Assembly (NCBI GenBank): GCA_002306745.1
Contig: DBSW01000105.1
Coordinates: 1-31,466 of the forward strand
Direction: 5' to 3'
Origin: Dehalococcoidia bacterium UBA1332
Lineage (GTDB): Bacteria > Chloroflexota > Dehalococcoidia > Lucifugimonadales > Lucifugimonadaceae
DNA length: 31,466 nucleotides
Shown here: piece after piece, positions 1 to 9,133 of the stretch
Layout: each line of letters starts with the position of its first letter
Position numbering within the stretch: position 1 is the stretch's first letter
Notes under the pieces: generated by a model
Seen by the model: only the letters and a program-made list of their open reading frames with translations
Database searches by the model: none
Told to the model about the DNA's origin: nothing
Made by a program: the position numbers and the translations under genes

Positions 1-1
1 C

Positions 2-538
2 GTTGGAATTTTTTCAGTCAAGGATGTAATGGCATCACTCTCACAAGGTAGTCTTGACTTCGAAAACACCGTTGTAAACCTACTGCGCCAAGCAAATTTT
101 GTTCCAGAAACAAAAAGGCTCGATGATTTGTTCGAAGAAATGCAAGAATCGGGGCACAAGATTTCATTAGTGGTTGACGAATTCGGCGGCATAGCGGGAT
201 TAATCACTCTCAGTCGACTTGTAGAACAAATTGTGGGGCGCACTGGAGAGGAAGGAAAAAAGCCAGATCGTAGATTCGTCATGATAAATGAAAACACGTT
301 CGTCCTAGATGGTGGACTAGAAATAGGAGAGGCAAATGATGAGTTGGAGTTAGATATACCAGAGGGAGATTACGAAACAATAGCAGGGTTTTTCTTATCA
401 CAAGCACAACAATTACCTGCCAAGGGTTCTCGAATTAGGTTTGGAAACTTAAGAATGCAAATCGCCGACATAGATGGTTCAAAAATCACGAGCATTCGAA
501 TTCGCAGAGTGACCGAGGTCGCAGAGGTGATTCAGTAA
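2..538 (+). CDS. CorC/HlyC-type CBS-domain protein, 3' part (hemolysin/Mg-Co efflux family)
   Basis: The reading frame is open from the window edge, so the first ATG inside it (29) is internal and the gene begins upstream. What remains is the end of the second CBS domain, with the typical DEFGGIAGLITL stretch and the following helix. It is followed by the small C-terminal CorC_HlyC (transporter-associated) domain, roughly the last 80 residues, starting near FVMINENTFVLDGG. Complete family members carry an N-terminal DUF21 membrane domain of about four helices, the CBS pair and this cap. They are implicated in Mg/Co efflux and are often misnamed hemolysins. The stop is 10 nt before the tilS ATG, so the two genes are probably cotranscribed. 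The family is sure; the transported ion is not known. Confidence 0.88.
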   Translation, partial: VGIFSVKDVMASLSQGSLDFENTVVNLLRQANFVPETKRLDDLFEEMQESGHKISLVVDEFGGIAGLITLSRLVEQIVGRTGEEGKKPDRRFVMINENTFVLDGGLEIGEANDELELDIPEGDYETIAGFFLSQAQQLPAKGSRIRFGNLRMQIADIDGSKITSIRIRRVTEVAEVIQ

Positions 539-548
539 GTAATCATTG

Positions 549-1991
549 ATGACTACTGAACATGACTTCATTAAACGTTTGAATGCCGGTCTAGATCAAT
601 CTCAGATTTCTACCGACGCGTCATTAATTGTTGCATTCTCTGGTGGTCCTGACTCTAGCGCACTTCTAAGTGGACTGTCTAAATTAAAGTCCGAAAGACG
701 CTTAAGCCTTATAGCAGTTCATGTAAATCACCAAATCCGACCTGCTCGCGCATTAAATGATCAAGCCAAAGCTAAAGCAATTGCCAAAGAGCTAAATGTT
801 GAATTCATTGACGTAAAGGTTGACGTTCCTGCGCTTGCCGCTAGTCAACGCCTGTCTATAGAGTCCGCTGCTCGCAAACTTCGATATAAAGCTCTCTGCG
901 ACATCGCAACAAAACACAATGCTGATGCTATAGCGACTGGACATACAAGCGATGATCAAGCAGAAACCGTTCTTATGCATGCCGCTAGAGGAGCCGGGCT
1001 AAACGGTCTCTCAGGAATGAGATTCACAGGGACGCTAAAAATCACCGAACCTTCCGTAAACATTAAGATCGTACGACCAATGTTAGATACTCCAAGCAAT
1101 ATGTGCCTTGAATTCTGTGAAAACCAAAATATAGTTCCTGTCTTTGATGAGTCAAATATGAGCCGAAAGCACACTCGTAACCGACTACGTCTTGATGTGT
1201 TGCCCTATCTCGAAAATGCAATGCCGGGATCCACCGAAGCGTTATCTCGGCTTGCCAAAAATATCGCTAGCGACTTGAGTATGATCGATTGGGTCACTGA
1301 CGGGTATTTGAGAAAGGCAACGGTGGCATCAAATACATACTCTCGTAACTCCATAAGAACACTTCCAAGCTTTCTTATTGCCAGAATTATTATGAAAGCG
1401 TATGAAAAGCGTCTAGGCCATTCTAATAATCTAGAGAGAAAACACGTTGGCAAGATGGTTGAGCTTCTGAAGAATGACAGCGGAAATTCGATACATCTGC
1501 CGAATAAAATGATGTTTTTCATAGATAAAAAAACTTTCGGTTTTCGAGCCATAGATGAAGACGATTGCCCCTACCCACACCTAAGTAAAGCAAGGAAAAT
1601 CACAATTCCTGGAGTCTTAAAACTTGGGCAAAACGTTCGTTTTATTTCTAGAATCATCGATCGACCTTTAAAGCTCAACAGGGACGGAACTGAGATAACT
1701 TTCGCCACGCCGGAACTTATTTATGAATCTTTGCAACTTCGCCATAGATTAAACGGGGACCGTATTCAGCCTATGGGAATGAAAAACACCGTCAAATTAC
1801 AGGATCTCTTGGTGAATGCTGGAGTCCCTGAAAGGTGGCGGGAGAGGATACCTCTTGTTGATTCTTCGAAAGGGCTTGTTTGGATACCTGGGCACCGCTT
1901 AGCAGATTGGGCAAAGGTACGCCCAGAACATTCCAAAGTCCTCAGGCTAGAGCTGGCAGGAGTTAAACAGTACTCGCAAGAAAAAGATTAA
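549..1991 (+). CDS. tilS: tRNA(Ile)-lysidine synthase
   Basis: TilS attaches lysine to C34 of the CAU-anticodon tRNA-Ile using ATP, converting it from a Met-like to an Ile decoder; it acts in the cytosol and is normally essential. The ATP-binding PP-loop SGGPDS lies at residues 31-36. The N-terminal half is the standard Rossmann-like domain, with the TGHTSDDQAETVLMHAARGAG region near residue 130. The C-terminal about 80 residues form the TilS_C domain (LRHRLNGDRIQP, then KLQDLLVNAGVP). At 480 residues it has the long form. I chose ATG at 549; a TTG immediately before it (546) is also possible. A GAGGTGA stretch at 524-530 is a rather distant ribosome site. Its stop overlaps the end of the convergent phosphoribosyltransferase gene by 4 nt. 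The usual partners hpt and ftsH are absent. Confidence 0.93.
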   Translation: MTTEHDFIKRLNAGLDQSQISTDASLIVAFSGGPDSSALLSGLSKLKSERRLSLIAVHVNHQIRPARALNDQAKAKAIAKELNVEFIDVKVDVPALAASQRLSIESAARKLRYKALCDIATKHNADAIATGHTSDDQAETVLMHAARGAGLNGLSGMRFTGTLKITEPSVNIKIVRPMLDTPSNMCLEFCENQNIVPVFDESNMSRKHTRNRLRLDVLPYLENAMPGSTEALSRLAKNIASDLSMIDWVTDGYLRKATVASNTYSRNSIRTLPSFLIARIIMKAYEKRLGHSNNLERKHVGKMVELLKNDSGNSIHLPNKMMFFIDKKTFGFRAIDEDDCPYPHLSKARKITIPGVLKLGQNVRFISRIIDRPLKLNRDGTEITFATPELIYESLQLRHRLNGDRIQPMGMKNTVKLQDLLVNAGVPERWRERIPLVDSSKGLVWIPGHRLADWAKVRPEHSKVLRLELAGVKQYSQEKD

Positions 1992-2995
1992 AGAACTTGT
2001 GACAACCTTGCATTGAGCGTTACTCCTGGAACACGACCCCGTTTGGCTATGTCAACTCCATCAATTTGCTTGATATCAGCAGTAAAGGAAATCGGACTCG
2101 CAGCCGATATGTAGTAACCGACAGCAAAAACGCTAACTGGTGCATCTACCTCCACGAATGCCCGGATTCTATCAGGGGTTATCCCACCACTAACAAAAAT
2201 ATCGACTTGATTATAACCGCTCTGATCAAGCCGAGCGCGAATTTCGTGAACCAGTTCTGGTGTGACACCACCACGTTCTTTAGGTGTGTCCAGACGTATA
2301 CCACGAAGTCTCTCGCGGAGCGCTTTAGCAACATCAACCGCCTCTTCAGCTTCGTCTTTGAAAGTATCTACCAAAGCCACACGAGGTACCTCAGGAGGCA
2401 TATGCTTATCAAAAGCAAGTATTGATCTGACGGTGTCACCCATAAGCAAGACAAGGGAATGGGGCATAGTTCCAGATATGGTAAGTCCGTGAAGTTGTTG
2501 TCCTGCAATTGTTGAACTTGAAGCACAGCCTCCAGTCACAGCAGAATAGTCCATAACTCCGACTACTTCTGGATGAACATGTCGGGCACCGTATGCAACT
2601 ATAGGAATACCCTCGCCAGCATCCACACATTCGGATGCTGCGGTCGCCCATCCCGAACACGAAGCCAACGTGCCCAGCATTGCTGTTTCAAATAAGCCGA
2701 ATGAAGCATATGGTCCCCGAATTCGAAGTACAACTTCACGAGCATTAACAGCCACGCCTTCGTCAAGCGCCCAAACTTCCCTACCGGTCTCTGGCAAAAC
2801 TCGATCTAAAAGCTTCTTTACTTCGTTAATACCACATAAAACACTCGCTCGTTCCGCAGTAAACTCAACTATAACCTCCGGGTTAACACCTTCGTTCCGA
2901 AGAATTGTTAATGACCTATTTAATTCGTTATCAGCTGTATACCCGGTTAGTACCGAGCGCCCAATTTCAAAATCGCCAGGTGTAGTTGTAGTCAT
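1988..2995 (-). CDS. Nicotinate phosphoribosyltransferase-like protein
   Basis: It resembles the short archaeal/bacterial form of nicotinate phosphoribosyltransferase, which joins nicotinate and PRPP to give nicotinate mononucleotide in NAD salvage. Visible family marks are an N-terminal segment with a TGYTAD motif, GARHVHPEV near residue 138, the phosphate-site-like stretch GTMPHS near residue 175, and a late barrel strand FVSGGITPD. At 335 residues it is shorter than the classical enzyme (about 390-450) and close to the shorter archaeal type. It is the last gene of a minus-strand run behind purH and the glycosyltransferase, and it meets tilS tail to tail with a 4 nt overlap. Quinolinate phosphoribosyltransferase has the same fold and is the main alternative, but the GARHVHP stretch favours the nicotinate enzyme. 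Whether it prefers nicotinate or another base cannot be read from sequence. Confidence 0.8.
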   Translation of the reverse strand: MTTTTPGDFEIGRSVLTGYTADNELNRSLTILRNEGVNPEVIVEFTAERASVLCGINEVKKLLDRVLPETGREVWALDEGVAVNAREVVLRIRGPYASFGLFETAMLGTLASCSGWATAASECVDAGEGIPIVAYGARHVHPEVVGVMDYSAVTGGCASSSTIAGQQLHGLTISGTMPHSLVLLMGDTVRSILAFDKHMPPEVPRVALVDTFKDEAEEAVDVAKALRERLRGIRLDTPKERGGVTPELVHEIRARLDQSGYNQVDIFVSGGITPDRIRAFVEVDAPVSVFAVGYYISAASPISFTADIKQIDGVDIAKRGRVPGVTLNARLSQVL

Positions 2996-3073
2996 ATATC
3001 AGTGCTCAATTATGGAAAGTTTTAAGGAACTTCCACGCGAATAATCCACTGTAGCTAGCCTTAGATTAAACGG

Positions 3074-3808
3074 TCAAGGTGCAGATGGCGGAACTGGACG
3101 TCCTTTAAACCTCAACCGCATGAGACCTTTTATATCCTGCCACGCAGTAGAAATTATCTTTACGCGTGTGTCAGGATCATCCCGCCAGTGAACGGGAATC
3201 TCTTTCAGCGAATACCCAGCCTTATCCGCAATTAAAAGTAACTCAGTATCAAAAAACCACGCATTATCCTTAATTAGCGGCAGAACATTTTCTGCTGCTG
3301 TTCCCGAAATTGCTTTAAATCCACACTGAGCATCCTTCCATTTTGTATTCGGAAATAACACTTGGATCATCATGTTATAACAACGAGAAGTAATTTCTCG
3401 TTTTAATGTACGACCGACAACTTTAGATCCATTTGTCAAACGCGAACCTATTGCAATTTGGTGTCCGTCGTCAACGATCGCAGAAACCAAATCAGGCAAA
3501 GACCTTAAATCTGTCGAAAGATCAACATCCATATATACCCGAACGTCTGCTTCACTATTCCCCCATGCATGTTTAATAGCACGTCCACGTCCTCGAAGTT
3601 CAAGATGCATAACAAACACATTTAAATGATCTTTTGCAAGGTCGGCAGCAATATCTGCTGTACGATCCGTTGACCCGTTATCTGCGACGATAATCCGCCA
3701 ATCACGTTCAGGATGATCATCAATAAAAGAAAATAATTTATCGATGCAAATAGGTAAAGCTGCTTCTTCATTGAGCACCGGAATAACTATATCGACCATT
3801 TTTATCAT
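3074..3808 (-). CDS. Glycosyltransferase family 2 (polyprenyl-phosphate sugar transferase-like)
   Basis: This is a GT-A fold glycosyltransferase of the DPM1/ALG5 type, which loads a sugar nucleotide onto a polyprenyl phosphate. The N-terminus carries VDIVIPVLNEE and the VADNGSTDRT loop. The metal-binding DVDLSTD motif follows at about residues 93-99, and KDAQCGFKA near residue 160 is characteristic of dolichyl-phosphate sugar transferases. No transmembrane segment is evident in the 244 residues, so it would be peripheral on the inner face of the membrane. The start may be the first ATG or the one three codons on. It sits 60 nt after purH on the same strand and is probably cotranscribed. The sugar donor is unknown. 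The prenyl-phosphate phosphoribosyltransferase at 9.1 kb acts on the same class of lipid carrier. Confidence 0.85.
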   Translation of the reverse strand: MIKMVDIVIPVLNEEAALPICIDKLFSFIDDHPERDWRIIVADNGSTDRTADIAADLAKDHLNVFVMHLELRGRGRAIKHAWGNSEADVRVYMDVDLSTDLRSLPDLVSAIVDDGHQIAIGSRLTNGSKVVGRTLKREITSRCYNMMIQVLFPNTKWKDAQCGFKAISGTAAENVLPLIKDNAWFFDTELLLIADKAGYSLKEIPVHWRDDPDTRVKIISTAWQDIKGLMRLRFKGRPVPPSAP

Positions 3809-3869
3809 CGGAAGAATTTCCTCGTCTATTTATAAACAATTTTTCAAAACAAAAAGCCAACAACGAAGA

Positions 3870-5420
3870 TTAATGAAAAAAATGACGTTTCCCGGTAAAA
3901 ACCATAATTAAACCTAATCGATCTGCAGCCTCGATTACTTCACTATCCTTCACAGAGCCACCTGGCTGCACTACTGCAGCAACACCAGATTCTGCCGCTG
4001 CTTCAATTCCATCCGGGAAAGGGAAGAAGGCATCACTGGCCATCACACACCCTTCGGCCTTTTTACCTGCGGCACGGCTAGCTAGATAAACACTAATCGC
4101 ACGATTAGGTTGTCCCGCTCCCATTCCAAACAACATTAAATCTTTGGCAAAAACAATCGCGTTCGAATGAACAAGCTGGCATGCCTTCCATGCAAACGCC
4201 ATGTCACTTAATTCCTTATCGGAAGGCTGTTTGTTAGTGACAACCTTCCATGAAGATGCGGACTCAATAATGTCGTCAGGTTGTTGCACTAAAGCTCCAC
4301 CAGACACGTTACGCACGTTAAGTGGTGGTTTATCTGATGGTTGCACTTCCAGAACTCGCGTTCGTTTACGATTGCGGAAAATTTCTATCGCCTTTGGCTC
4401 ATATCTAGGAGCAACGATCACATCGATCAACAAGCCACTCATAGCCATTGCAGTCTCTTCGGTAACCACGCTGTTAAAACCCACTATGCCACCAAAAGCG
4501 GAGATCTCATCCCCAGCAAATGCCCGACGATATGCCTCAGCCTGATTATCGTGAGTAGCAAGACCGCATGGATTAGCATGCTTAACTATCGAGACACAAT
4601 GCTGACCAAATGGTTCGAATGAATTAGCAGCAACCCAGGCGGCATCAGCATCAAAATAGTTAAGGTAAGACATGTCTATACCATGAAGCTTGTTTGCATT
4701 GACGATACCACCAGTCTCACCTGGAGTTGAATAAACACCGCCCGCCTGATGCGGATTCTCACCATACCGGGGAACAGTAACTCGATTCCATGCGAACGTC
4801 AGTTCTTCCGGGAATAGTGCGGCTTTGCCATCCCCTCTAGGCTCAGGTTCCCGTAAATAAGCTGATATCAGAGTGTCATAGACCGCCACATGCTGAAACG
4901 CTTTTGCAGCGAGACTACGACGCTGTTCAAGCGGAACACCACCACTAGAAATCATCTCACCAACAACACCATAATCAGACGGGTCAACAACAATCACAAC
5001 ATCAGGGAAGTTCTTGGCGGCAGCGCGGGTCATAGCCGGACCACCAATATCTATGTTTTCAAGAGCATCGTCTAAAGTGAAACCAGGTTTATTAATCGTG
5101 CTCTGAAACGGATAAAGATTATTCACTACAACATCTATCCCTTCGATCCCTTGATTTTCCATCTCCATTAAGTGTGTTGGGTCACTACGTTTAGCAAGTA
5201 AGCCCCCATGAATTTTCGGGTGTAGGGTTTTGACTCTTCCTCCCAAAATTTCTGGTCCACCCGTAACATTAGCGACTTCTGTTATTGAAAGTCCAGCTTG
5301 TTGAAGTTCTTTCGCTGTACCGCCAGTACTTACCAATTCGAAGCCGTTATCTATCAGTATTTTGGCAAAATCAACAAGACCAGTTCGATCATATGCAGAA
5401 AGTAATGCTCTCAAAGTCAT
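3870..5420 (-). CDS. purH: Bifunctional AICAR transformylase / IMP cyclohydrolase
   Basis: PurH does the last two steps of purine synthesis: formylation of AICAR with 10-formyl-THF, then ring closure to IMP. The N-terminal MGS-like cyclohydrolase domain spans about residues 1-190, with STGGTAKEL, GGRVKTLHPKIHGGLL and ENIDIGGPAMTRAAAKN. The C-terminal AICARFT domain carries RYGENPHQ, the catalytic Lys-His pair in VKHANPCG, SNAIV, and the closing SDAFFPFPDGIEAA and VQPGGSVKD motifs. The length (516) is normal, and the C-terminus KRHFFH fits the family. The GAGQ motif is followed by PNR where many homologues have a different short stretch; this position varies across the family. It lies 58 nt downstream of purM on the same strand. 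Confidence 0.96.
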   Translation of the reverse strand: MTLRALLSAYDRTGLVDFAKILIDNGFELVSTGGTAKELQQAGLSITEVANVTGGPEILGGRVKTLHPKIHGGLLAKRSDPTHLMEMENQGIEGIDVVVNNLYPFQSTINKPGFTLDDALENIDIGGPAMTRAAAKNFPDVVIVVDPSDYGVVGEMISSGGVPLEQRRSLAAKAFQHVAVYDTLISAYLREPEPRGDGKAALFPEELTFAWNRVTVPRYGENPHQAGGVYSTPGETGGIVNANKLHGIDMSYLNYFDADAAWVAANSFEPFGQHCVSIVKHANPCGLATHDNQAEAYRRAFAGDEISAFGGIVGFNSVVTEETAMAMSGLLIDVIVAPRYEPKAIEIFRNRKRTRVLEVQPSDKPPLNVRNVSGGALVQQPDDIIESASSWKVVTNKQPSDKELSDMAFAWKACQLVHSNAIVFAKDLMLFGMGAGQPNRAISVYLASRAAGKKAEGCVMASDAFFPFPDGIEAAAESGVAAVVQPGGSVKDSEVIEAADRLGLIMVFTGKRHFFH

Positions 5421-5478
5421 CTCAATTCTTATAGATGTAACCTATCGTAGGCAGTGAAACGGAAATATCTGATTTGAG

Positions 5479-6522
5479 TTATAACCCAATAAGTCTCGTA
5501 CGCTCTTCAGTTTCAATCCGCTTAACGACCTCACCAATTCTAAAAGATCCAGGTACAGCACTAGTGACATCATCTACAAGTCCAGGCTCAACAATAATCG
5601 TCATACCTATTCCCATGTTAAACACCCGGAACATTTCTTGATCATTGATTCCGCCCGATTGCTGGATGAATTTAAATAGTGGTGGAATCTCCCATGTCGA
5701 TATATCAACATCAGCGCCAAGACCTGATGCTAAAGATCTTGGAATGTTCTTATAAAAACTACCTCCCGTAATATGACCAAGACCTTTTATCTTATCTAGA
5801 ACAGGACTTAACGGACCTAGGTAAGAAAGATGGGGTCTTAAAAGCAATTCACCAAGTGTATGGGGAGTATTTGGAACATTCGTTGTAAGTACCGAAGGAT
5901 TCTTATCGGTCTCAAATACGTTGCGAACCAACGAGTATCCATTGGTGTGTAATCCATCAGATCTTAAAGCTAGGATTACATCACCTTCGTTAGTGTTTTC
6001 AGGCAGTAAAAGTGCGTCCTTACGTACCGTTCCTACAATGAAGCCCGCAAGATCATAATCATCACCATCATAAATATCCGGCATCGTCGCTGTCTCTCCA
6101 CCAAGCAATGCACATCCGGCTTCTGAACACGCCTTAGCAAGACCGGAAACAATTTCACTTATCTTGTCCGGATCAAAGCGACTTAAACCAATATAATCAA
6201 GGAAAAATAGCGGTTTTGCGCCCGCAGGAAGTATGTCGTTTATACAGTGATTAACAATACTTGCTCCAACACTTTCATGACGTCCTAAAGCGTCGGCTAT
6301 CCGAAGTTTAGTCCCAACGCCATCTGTGCTAGCAACCAAAAGGTTGTCACCATTTGGGTCAGGGTCTATTACTCCTCCAAAACCACCTGGACCCGCTATT
6401 ACAGATGCTCCAAGAGTGGAAGCCGCAATATCTTTTATTCTGGTTTTCACTGAAGCCGCTGCGTCAAGGTCCACACCGGCGTCGGCGTAGGTCTTTCCGG
6501 ATGGGCGATATGTCATACGCAT
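5479..6522 (-). CDS. purM: Phosphoribosylformylglycinamidine cyclo-ligase (AIR synthetase)
   Basis: PurM closes the imidazole ring, FGAM plus ATP to AIR, the fifth step of purine synthesis. It begins with TYADAGVDLDAAASVKTRI, the family hallmark. GPGGFGGV and ASTDGVGTKLRIA follow near residues 45-75. Then come the ATP-site GGETATMPDIY, RSDGLHTNGYSLVR and HITGGSFYKNIPR (most homologues read GGG here). The length of 347 is standard. The start may be the first ATG or the third codon. Gene order purF, purM, purH on one strand is a frequent partial pur cluster. The intergenic stretch to purF (132 nt) contains two adjacent inverted repeats, described separately. Confidence 0.96.
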   Translation of the reverse strand: MRMTYRPSGKTYADAGVDLDAAASVKTRIKDIAASTLGASVIAGPGGFGGVIDPDPNGDNLLVASTDGVGTKLRIADALGRHESVGASIVNHCINDILPAGAKPLFFLDYIGLSRFDPDKISEIVSGLAKACSEAGCALLGGETATMPDIYDGDDYDLAGFIVGTVRKDALLLPENTNEGDVILALRSDGLHTNGYSLVRNVFETDKNPSVLTTNVPNTPHTLGELLLRPHLSYLGPLSPVLDKIKGLGHITGGSFYKNIPRSLASGLGADVDISTWEIPPLFKFIQQSGGINDQEMFRVFNMGIGMTIIVEPGLVDDVTSAVPGSFRIGEVVKRIETEERTRLIGL

Positions 6523-6580
6523 GACTCCCGGCAGACTTTCGCTCGATGAATTAAGGCATACATTATCTAGTGAGCCAAGT

Positions 6581-6622
6581 ATACGGACATAATCGGTGTT
6601 AGGCCGTATGCAATAAGCCTAA
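6581..6622 (-). other. Two adjacent inverted repeats in the purF-purM gap
   Basis: In the minus-strand transcript UUAGGC (6622-6617) can pair with GCCUAA (6604-6599), and AUACGG (6609-6604) can pair with CCGUAU (6586-6581). The two stems share only one base (6604), so they could form side by side or compete. There is no U-run after them, so this is not an ordinary terminator. A direct repeat of AATTGGCT follows the purF stop. It could be an mRNA processing or attenuation element within the pur operon; this is inference. Confidence 0.35.
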
Positions 6623-6654
6623 TCAGAAGCCAATTAGCCAATTAAAAGAACATT

Positions 6655-8121
6655 TCAATCGACTCCTGAAGCCTCAAACCGCATTTTGTCCATTTCGAGT
6701 TGAATAGGGATAGGATAATCACCAGTGAAGCACCCTTTACAGTATTCCTCTTTAGGAGCACGAACAGCTCTCATAAGACCGTCGACTGAAAGATAGGCTA
6801 AGGAGTCTGCACCGATATATTCTGTAATCTCATCCAATGTTTTGTTAGCAGCAATTAGCTCTCCAAGTGTGGCCATATCCACACCAAAGTGACAAGTGGA
6901 TTTTATAGGAGGTGAGGCGACACGAACGTGAACCTCTTCAGCACCGGCTTTTCGTAACATGCGGATGACCCTAGTTATAGTAGTACTACGGACAATTGAG
7001 TCATCGACAACAAGAAGCCGTTTACCCTGAATCACTCCACGCATAGGGTTAAATTTGGTCTGTACGCCTTGCGCCCGCGAACGCTGATCAGGCTGGATAA
7101 ATGTTCGACCGACATATCGATTGCGAATAATTGCTTCTGCATAAGGAATCTTTGCCTCAGCTGCAAGGCCTACCGCGTGTGGAATCGAAGAATCTGGAAT
7201 ACCAACTACAATATCAGCGTCAACCGGATGTTCTTTGTATACCTCTGCCCCAAGACGCTGCCTCGTCTCATAAGCAAGTTCTCCATTCAATACGCTATCG
7301 GGTCTTGCGAAATAGATTTGCTCGAAAACACACATGGCATGAGCTGAATTCGCACCCGACCAAATTCTCGAACGAATACCAGATTCATCAATAATTACCG
7401 TTTCGCCGTTCTCTAGTTCGCGTACGAACTCCGCTCCAAGATTGTCAAGAGCAGCAGTCTCAGATGCAACGACGTAACCACCATTCAGTGTTCCAAGACA
7501 AAGGGGACGAATTCCTAATGGATCACGCACGGCGATCAACTTATTATTAGTCATTATCGTCAGTGAGTAAGCCCCCTTTAACCTACGCATAGCATAAGCG
7601 GAAACATCGAACCAGTCTTTACCTGGCGCCTTGGCAAATAATTCAGCTATGACCTCAGTGTCGGATGATTTTTCAAATTTACAATCGAATTCTTCAGCCA
7701 GTTCGGTTCTTAGATCAGCGGCATTTATAACGTTACCGTTATGTGCGACAGCAATTTGACCTCGCTGCCCCTCCGCTAGCAATGGCTGGGCGTTGTATTG
7801 CTTGCTCCCACCCATAGTTGAATAACGGGTGTGCCCAATTCCTAGATGACCAGGAAGACTGATCAAATTCTCTTCACGAAAAACCTGAGAAACCAAACCC
7901 ATTTGAGCTTGAAGGTAAATCTCGTCACCTTGCGATGTCGCAATCCCTGCACTCTCTTGACCACGATGTTGGAGTGCAAAAAGACCAAAAAAATTAATGC
8001 GGGCTACATTTTCTTCAGGTATATAAGCGCCAACGATTCCACATTCTTCATGTGGCTTATCGTCTGAATAAGGCAGTCTCGTGGTTGGGTTATGCGACAC
8101 AGAAATAACTTCTACCAGCAC
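6655..8121 (-). CDS. purF: Amidophosphoribosyltransferase
   Basis: PurF makes phosphoribosylamine from PRPP and glutamine, the first committed step of purine synthesis. The N-terminal nucleophile of the glutaminase is Cys27 in HEECGIVG, so a propeptide of about 26 residues would be removed, as in Bacillus-type enzymes. FALQHRGQESAGIA and GHTRYSTMGGS complete the glutaminase. The PRPP loop is VVDDSIVRSTT near residue 350. Cysteines matching the four cluster ligands of the Bacillus enzyme are visible (AHAMC, STCHFG, EEYCKGC), so a structural, oxygen-labile 4Fe-4S cluster is expected. No ATG lies before the catalytic Cys. The start used is GTG at 8121 and is uncertain by several codons. Confidence 0.94.
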   Translation of the reverse strand: MLVEVISVSHNPTTRLPYSDDKPHEECGIVGAYIPEENVARINFFGLFALQHRGQESAGIATSQGDEIYLQAQMGLVSQVFREENLISLPGHLGIGHTRYSTMGGSKQYNAQPLLAEGQRGQIAVAHNGNVINAADLRTELAEEFDCKFEKSSDTEVIAELFAKAPGKDWFDVSAYAMRRLKGAYSLTIMTNNKLIAVRDPLGIRPLCLGTLNGGYVVASETAALDNLGAEFVRELENGETVIIDESGIRSRIWSGANSAHAMCVFEQIYFARPDSVLNGELAYETRQRLGAEVYKEHPVDADIVVGIPDSSIPHAVGLAAEAKIPYAEAIIRNRYVGRTFIQPDQRSRAQGVQTKFNPMRGVIQGKRLLVVDDSIVRSTTITRVIRMLRKAGAEEVHVRVASPPIKSTCHFGVDMATLGELIAANKTLDEITEYIGADSLAYLSVDGLMRAVRAPKEEYCKGCFTGDYPIPIQLEMDKMRFEASGVD

Positions 8122-8213
8122 ACACAGTACACAAGCTTTTTCAAGCGCTCGGCTACAAATAAAAAACCAGGTGCAAAGACAAGAACTAATATTTCACAGC
8201 GGTTTAGATGCCC

Positions 8214-8243
8214 ATACTACCCGGGGTCAATTGATCAGGTCAA
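8214..8243 (-). promoter_or_regulatory. Probable purF promoter with repeated GGTCAA
   Basis: Read on the minus strand, TTGACC (8243-8238) is followed after exactly 18 bases by TAGTAT (8219-8214), a sigma70-type promoter. Transcription would start about 85 nt before the purF GTG. The spacer holds the palindrome TCAATTGA, and a second copy of TTGACC lies at 8230-8225, 13 bp from the first. The repeat could be an operator for a purine-responsive repressor, but no regulator gene is in the window. Confidence 0.5.
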
Positions 8244-8278
8244 CGCGTGTACGGGCAACATGAACTTTATTGTGTCCG

Positions 8279-9025
8279 TCAGTTAGGCAATTCGAGTTGC
8301 AACAAAAATTCTATATTTCCTTTCTCACCACGTATTCCTGAGGTAGTAAAGTTACGCACCCGTATCTTCATGTTAGTCGCCCAACTAACAAACCTACCTA
8401 TGACCTTTGCGTGAGTAACTGTATCTGAGACCACTCCCCCACTAGGAACTTCTGATTTTTTTGCCTCAAATTGTGGCTTCAACAACACAATCGCTAGTCC
8501 TCCACCGACCGAATATTTAAGCGCTGCAGGCAACACATTAGCTAGCGAGGTAAATGATACATCTGCAACTAGAACATCAATATTTTCTGGTAACCCAAAA
8601 CCGTCCGACAGATTTCTTCTTTCCATATTTACCACGCGGTCGTCATTTCGCAGCTTATGATGCAGTTGTCCTCTACCTGTATCTAACGCGTAGACGCGAC
8701 GTGCTCCGGCCTGAAGAAGACAGTCTGTGAATCCGCCGGTCGAGGCACCAAGATCAAGGCATACGGCTCCATTAACGTCAACATCAAAAAGACTTAGAGC
8801 TTTATGCAATTTCCAGCCGCCACGGGAAACAAATCTTTGTGAAGGAACAACTTTCACATCAGCGTGCGCCTCTAATCGAATTAACATCCCAGGTGTGGGT
8901 GACCGTTTTTCCCGCTCGACCAAAACCTTTCCAGCCATCACGAGAGCGGCTGCGGATTTGAGATCTGGTGCGAGCCCTCTATCGACCATTAGTTGGTCAA
9001 GCCTTATTTTCAGTTTGGCTGACAT
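8279..9025 (-). CDS. tlyA: TlyA family 2'-O-ribose rRNA methyltransferase
   Basis: TlyA proteins methylate cytidine 2'-OH positions in 16S and/or 23S rRNA; the old hemolysin label is historical. An N-terminal S4 RNA-binding domain covers about residues 7-65 (RLDQLMVDRGLA, AGKVLV). A FtsJ/RrmJ-type methyltransferase domain follows, with the SAM motif LDLGASTGGFTDCLLQ at 90-105, a VADVSFTSL stretch near residue 152 and LLKPQFE near 180. The 248-residue length is typical of the family. It is 157 nt upstream of purF on the same strand, but purF appears to have its own promoter in that gap. The gene is divergent from the UbiA-family gene at 9134. Confidence 0.92.
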   Translation of the reverse strand: MSAKLKIRLDQLMVDRGLAPDLKSAAALVMAGKVLVEREKRSPTPGMLIRLEAHADVKVVPSQRFVSRGGWKLHKALSLFDVDVNGAVCLDLGASTGGFTDCLLQAGARRVYALDTGRGQLHHKLRNDDRVVNMERRNLSDGFGLPENIDVLVADVSFTSLANVLPAALKYSVGGGLAIVLLKPQFEAKKSEVPSGGVVSDTVTHAKVIGRFVSWATNMKIRVRNFTTSGIRGEKGNIEFLLQLELPN

Positions 9026-9133
9026 TATTTACGACAATTCAACTTTATTCGGGTTTGAATCCCAATTCATCAGAAACCTGTCATCGCCTATTATGAAGAC
9101 TGTATAGAAAATCAGGTAGCAGGGATTTCAAGT

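Noticed and set aside
8122..8278. Purine riboswitch before purF
   Set aside because: No three-way junction with the conserved loops was found; a promoter explains the region.
9050..9070. tRNA T-arm-like GGGTTTGAATCCC
   Set aside because: The T-loop consensus is broken (TTTGAAT) and there is no anticodon arm at the right distance.
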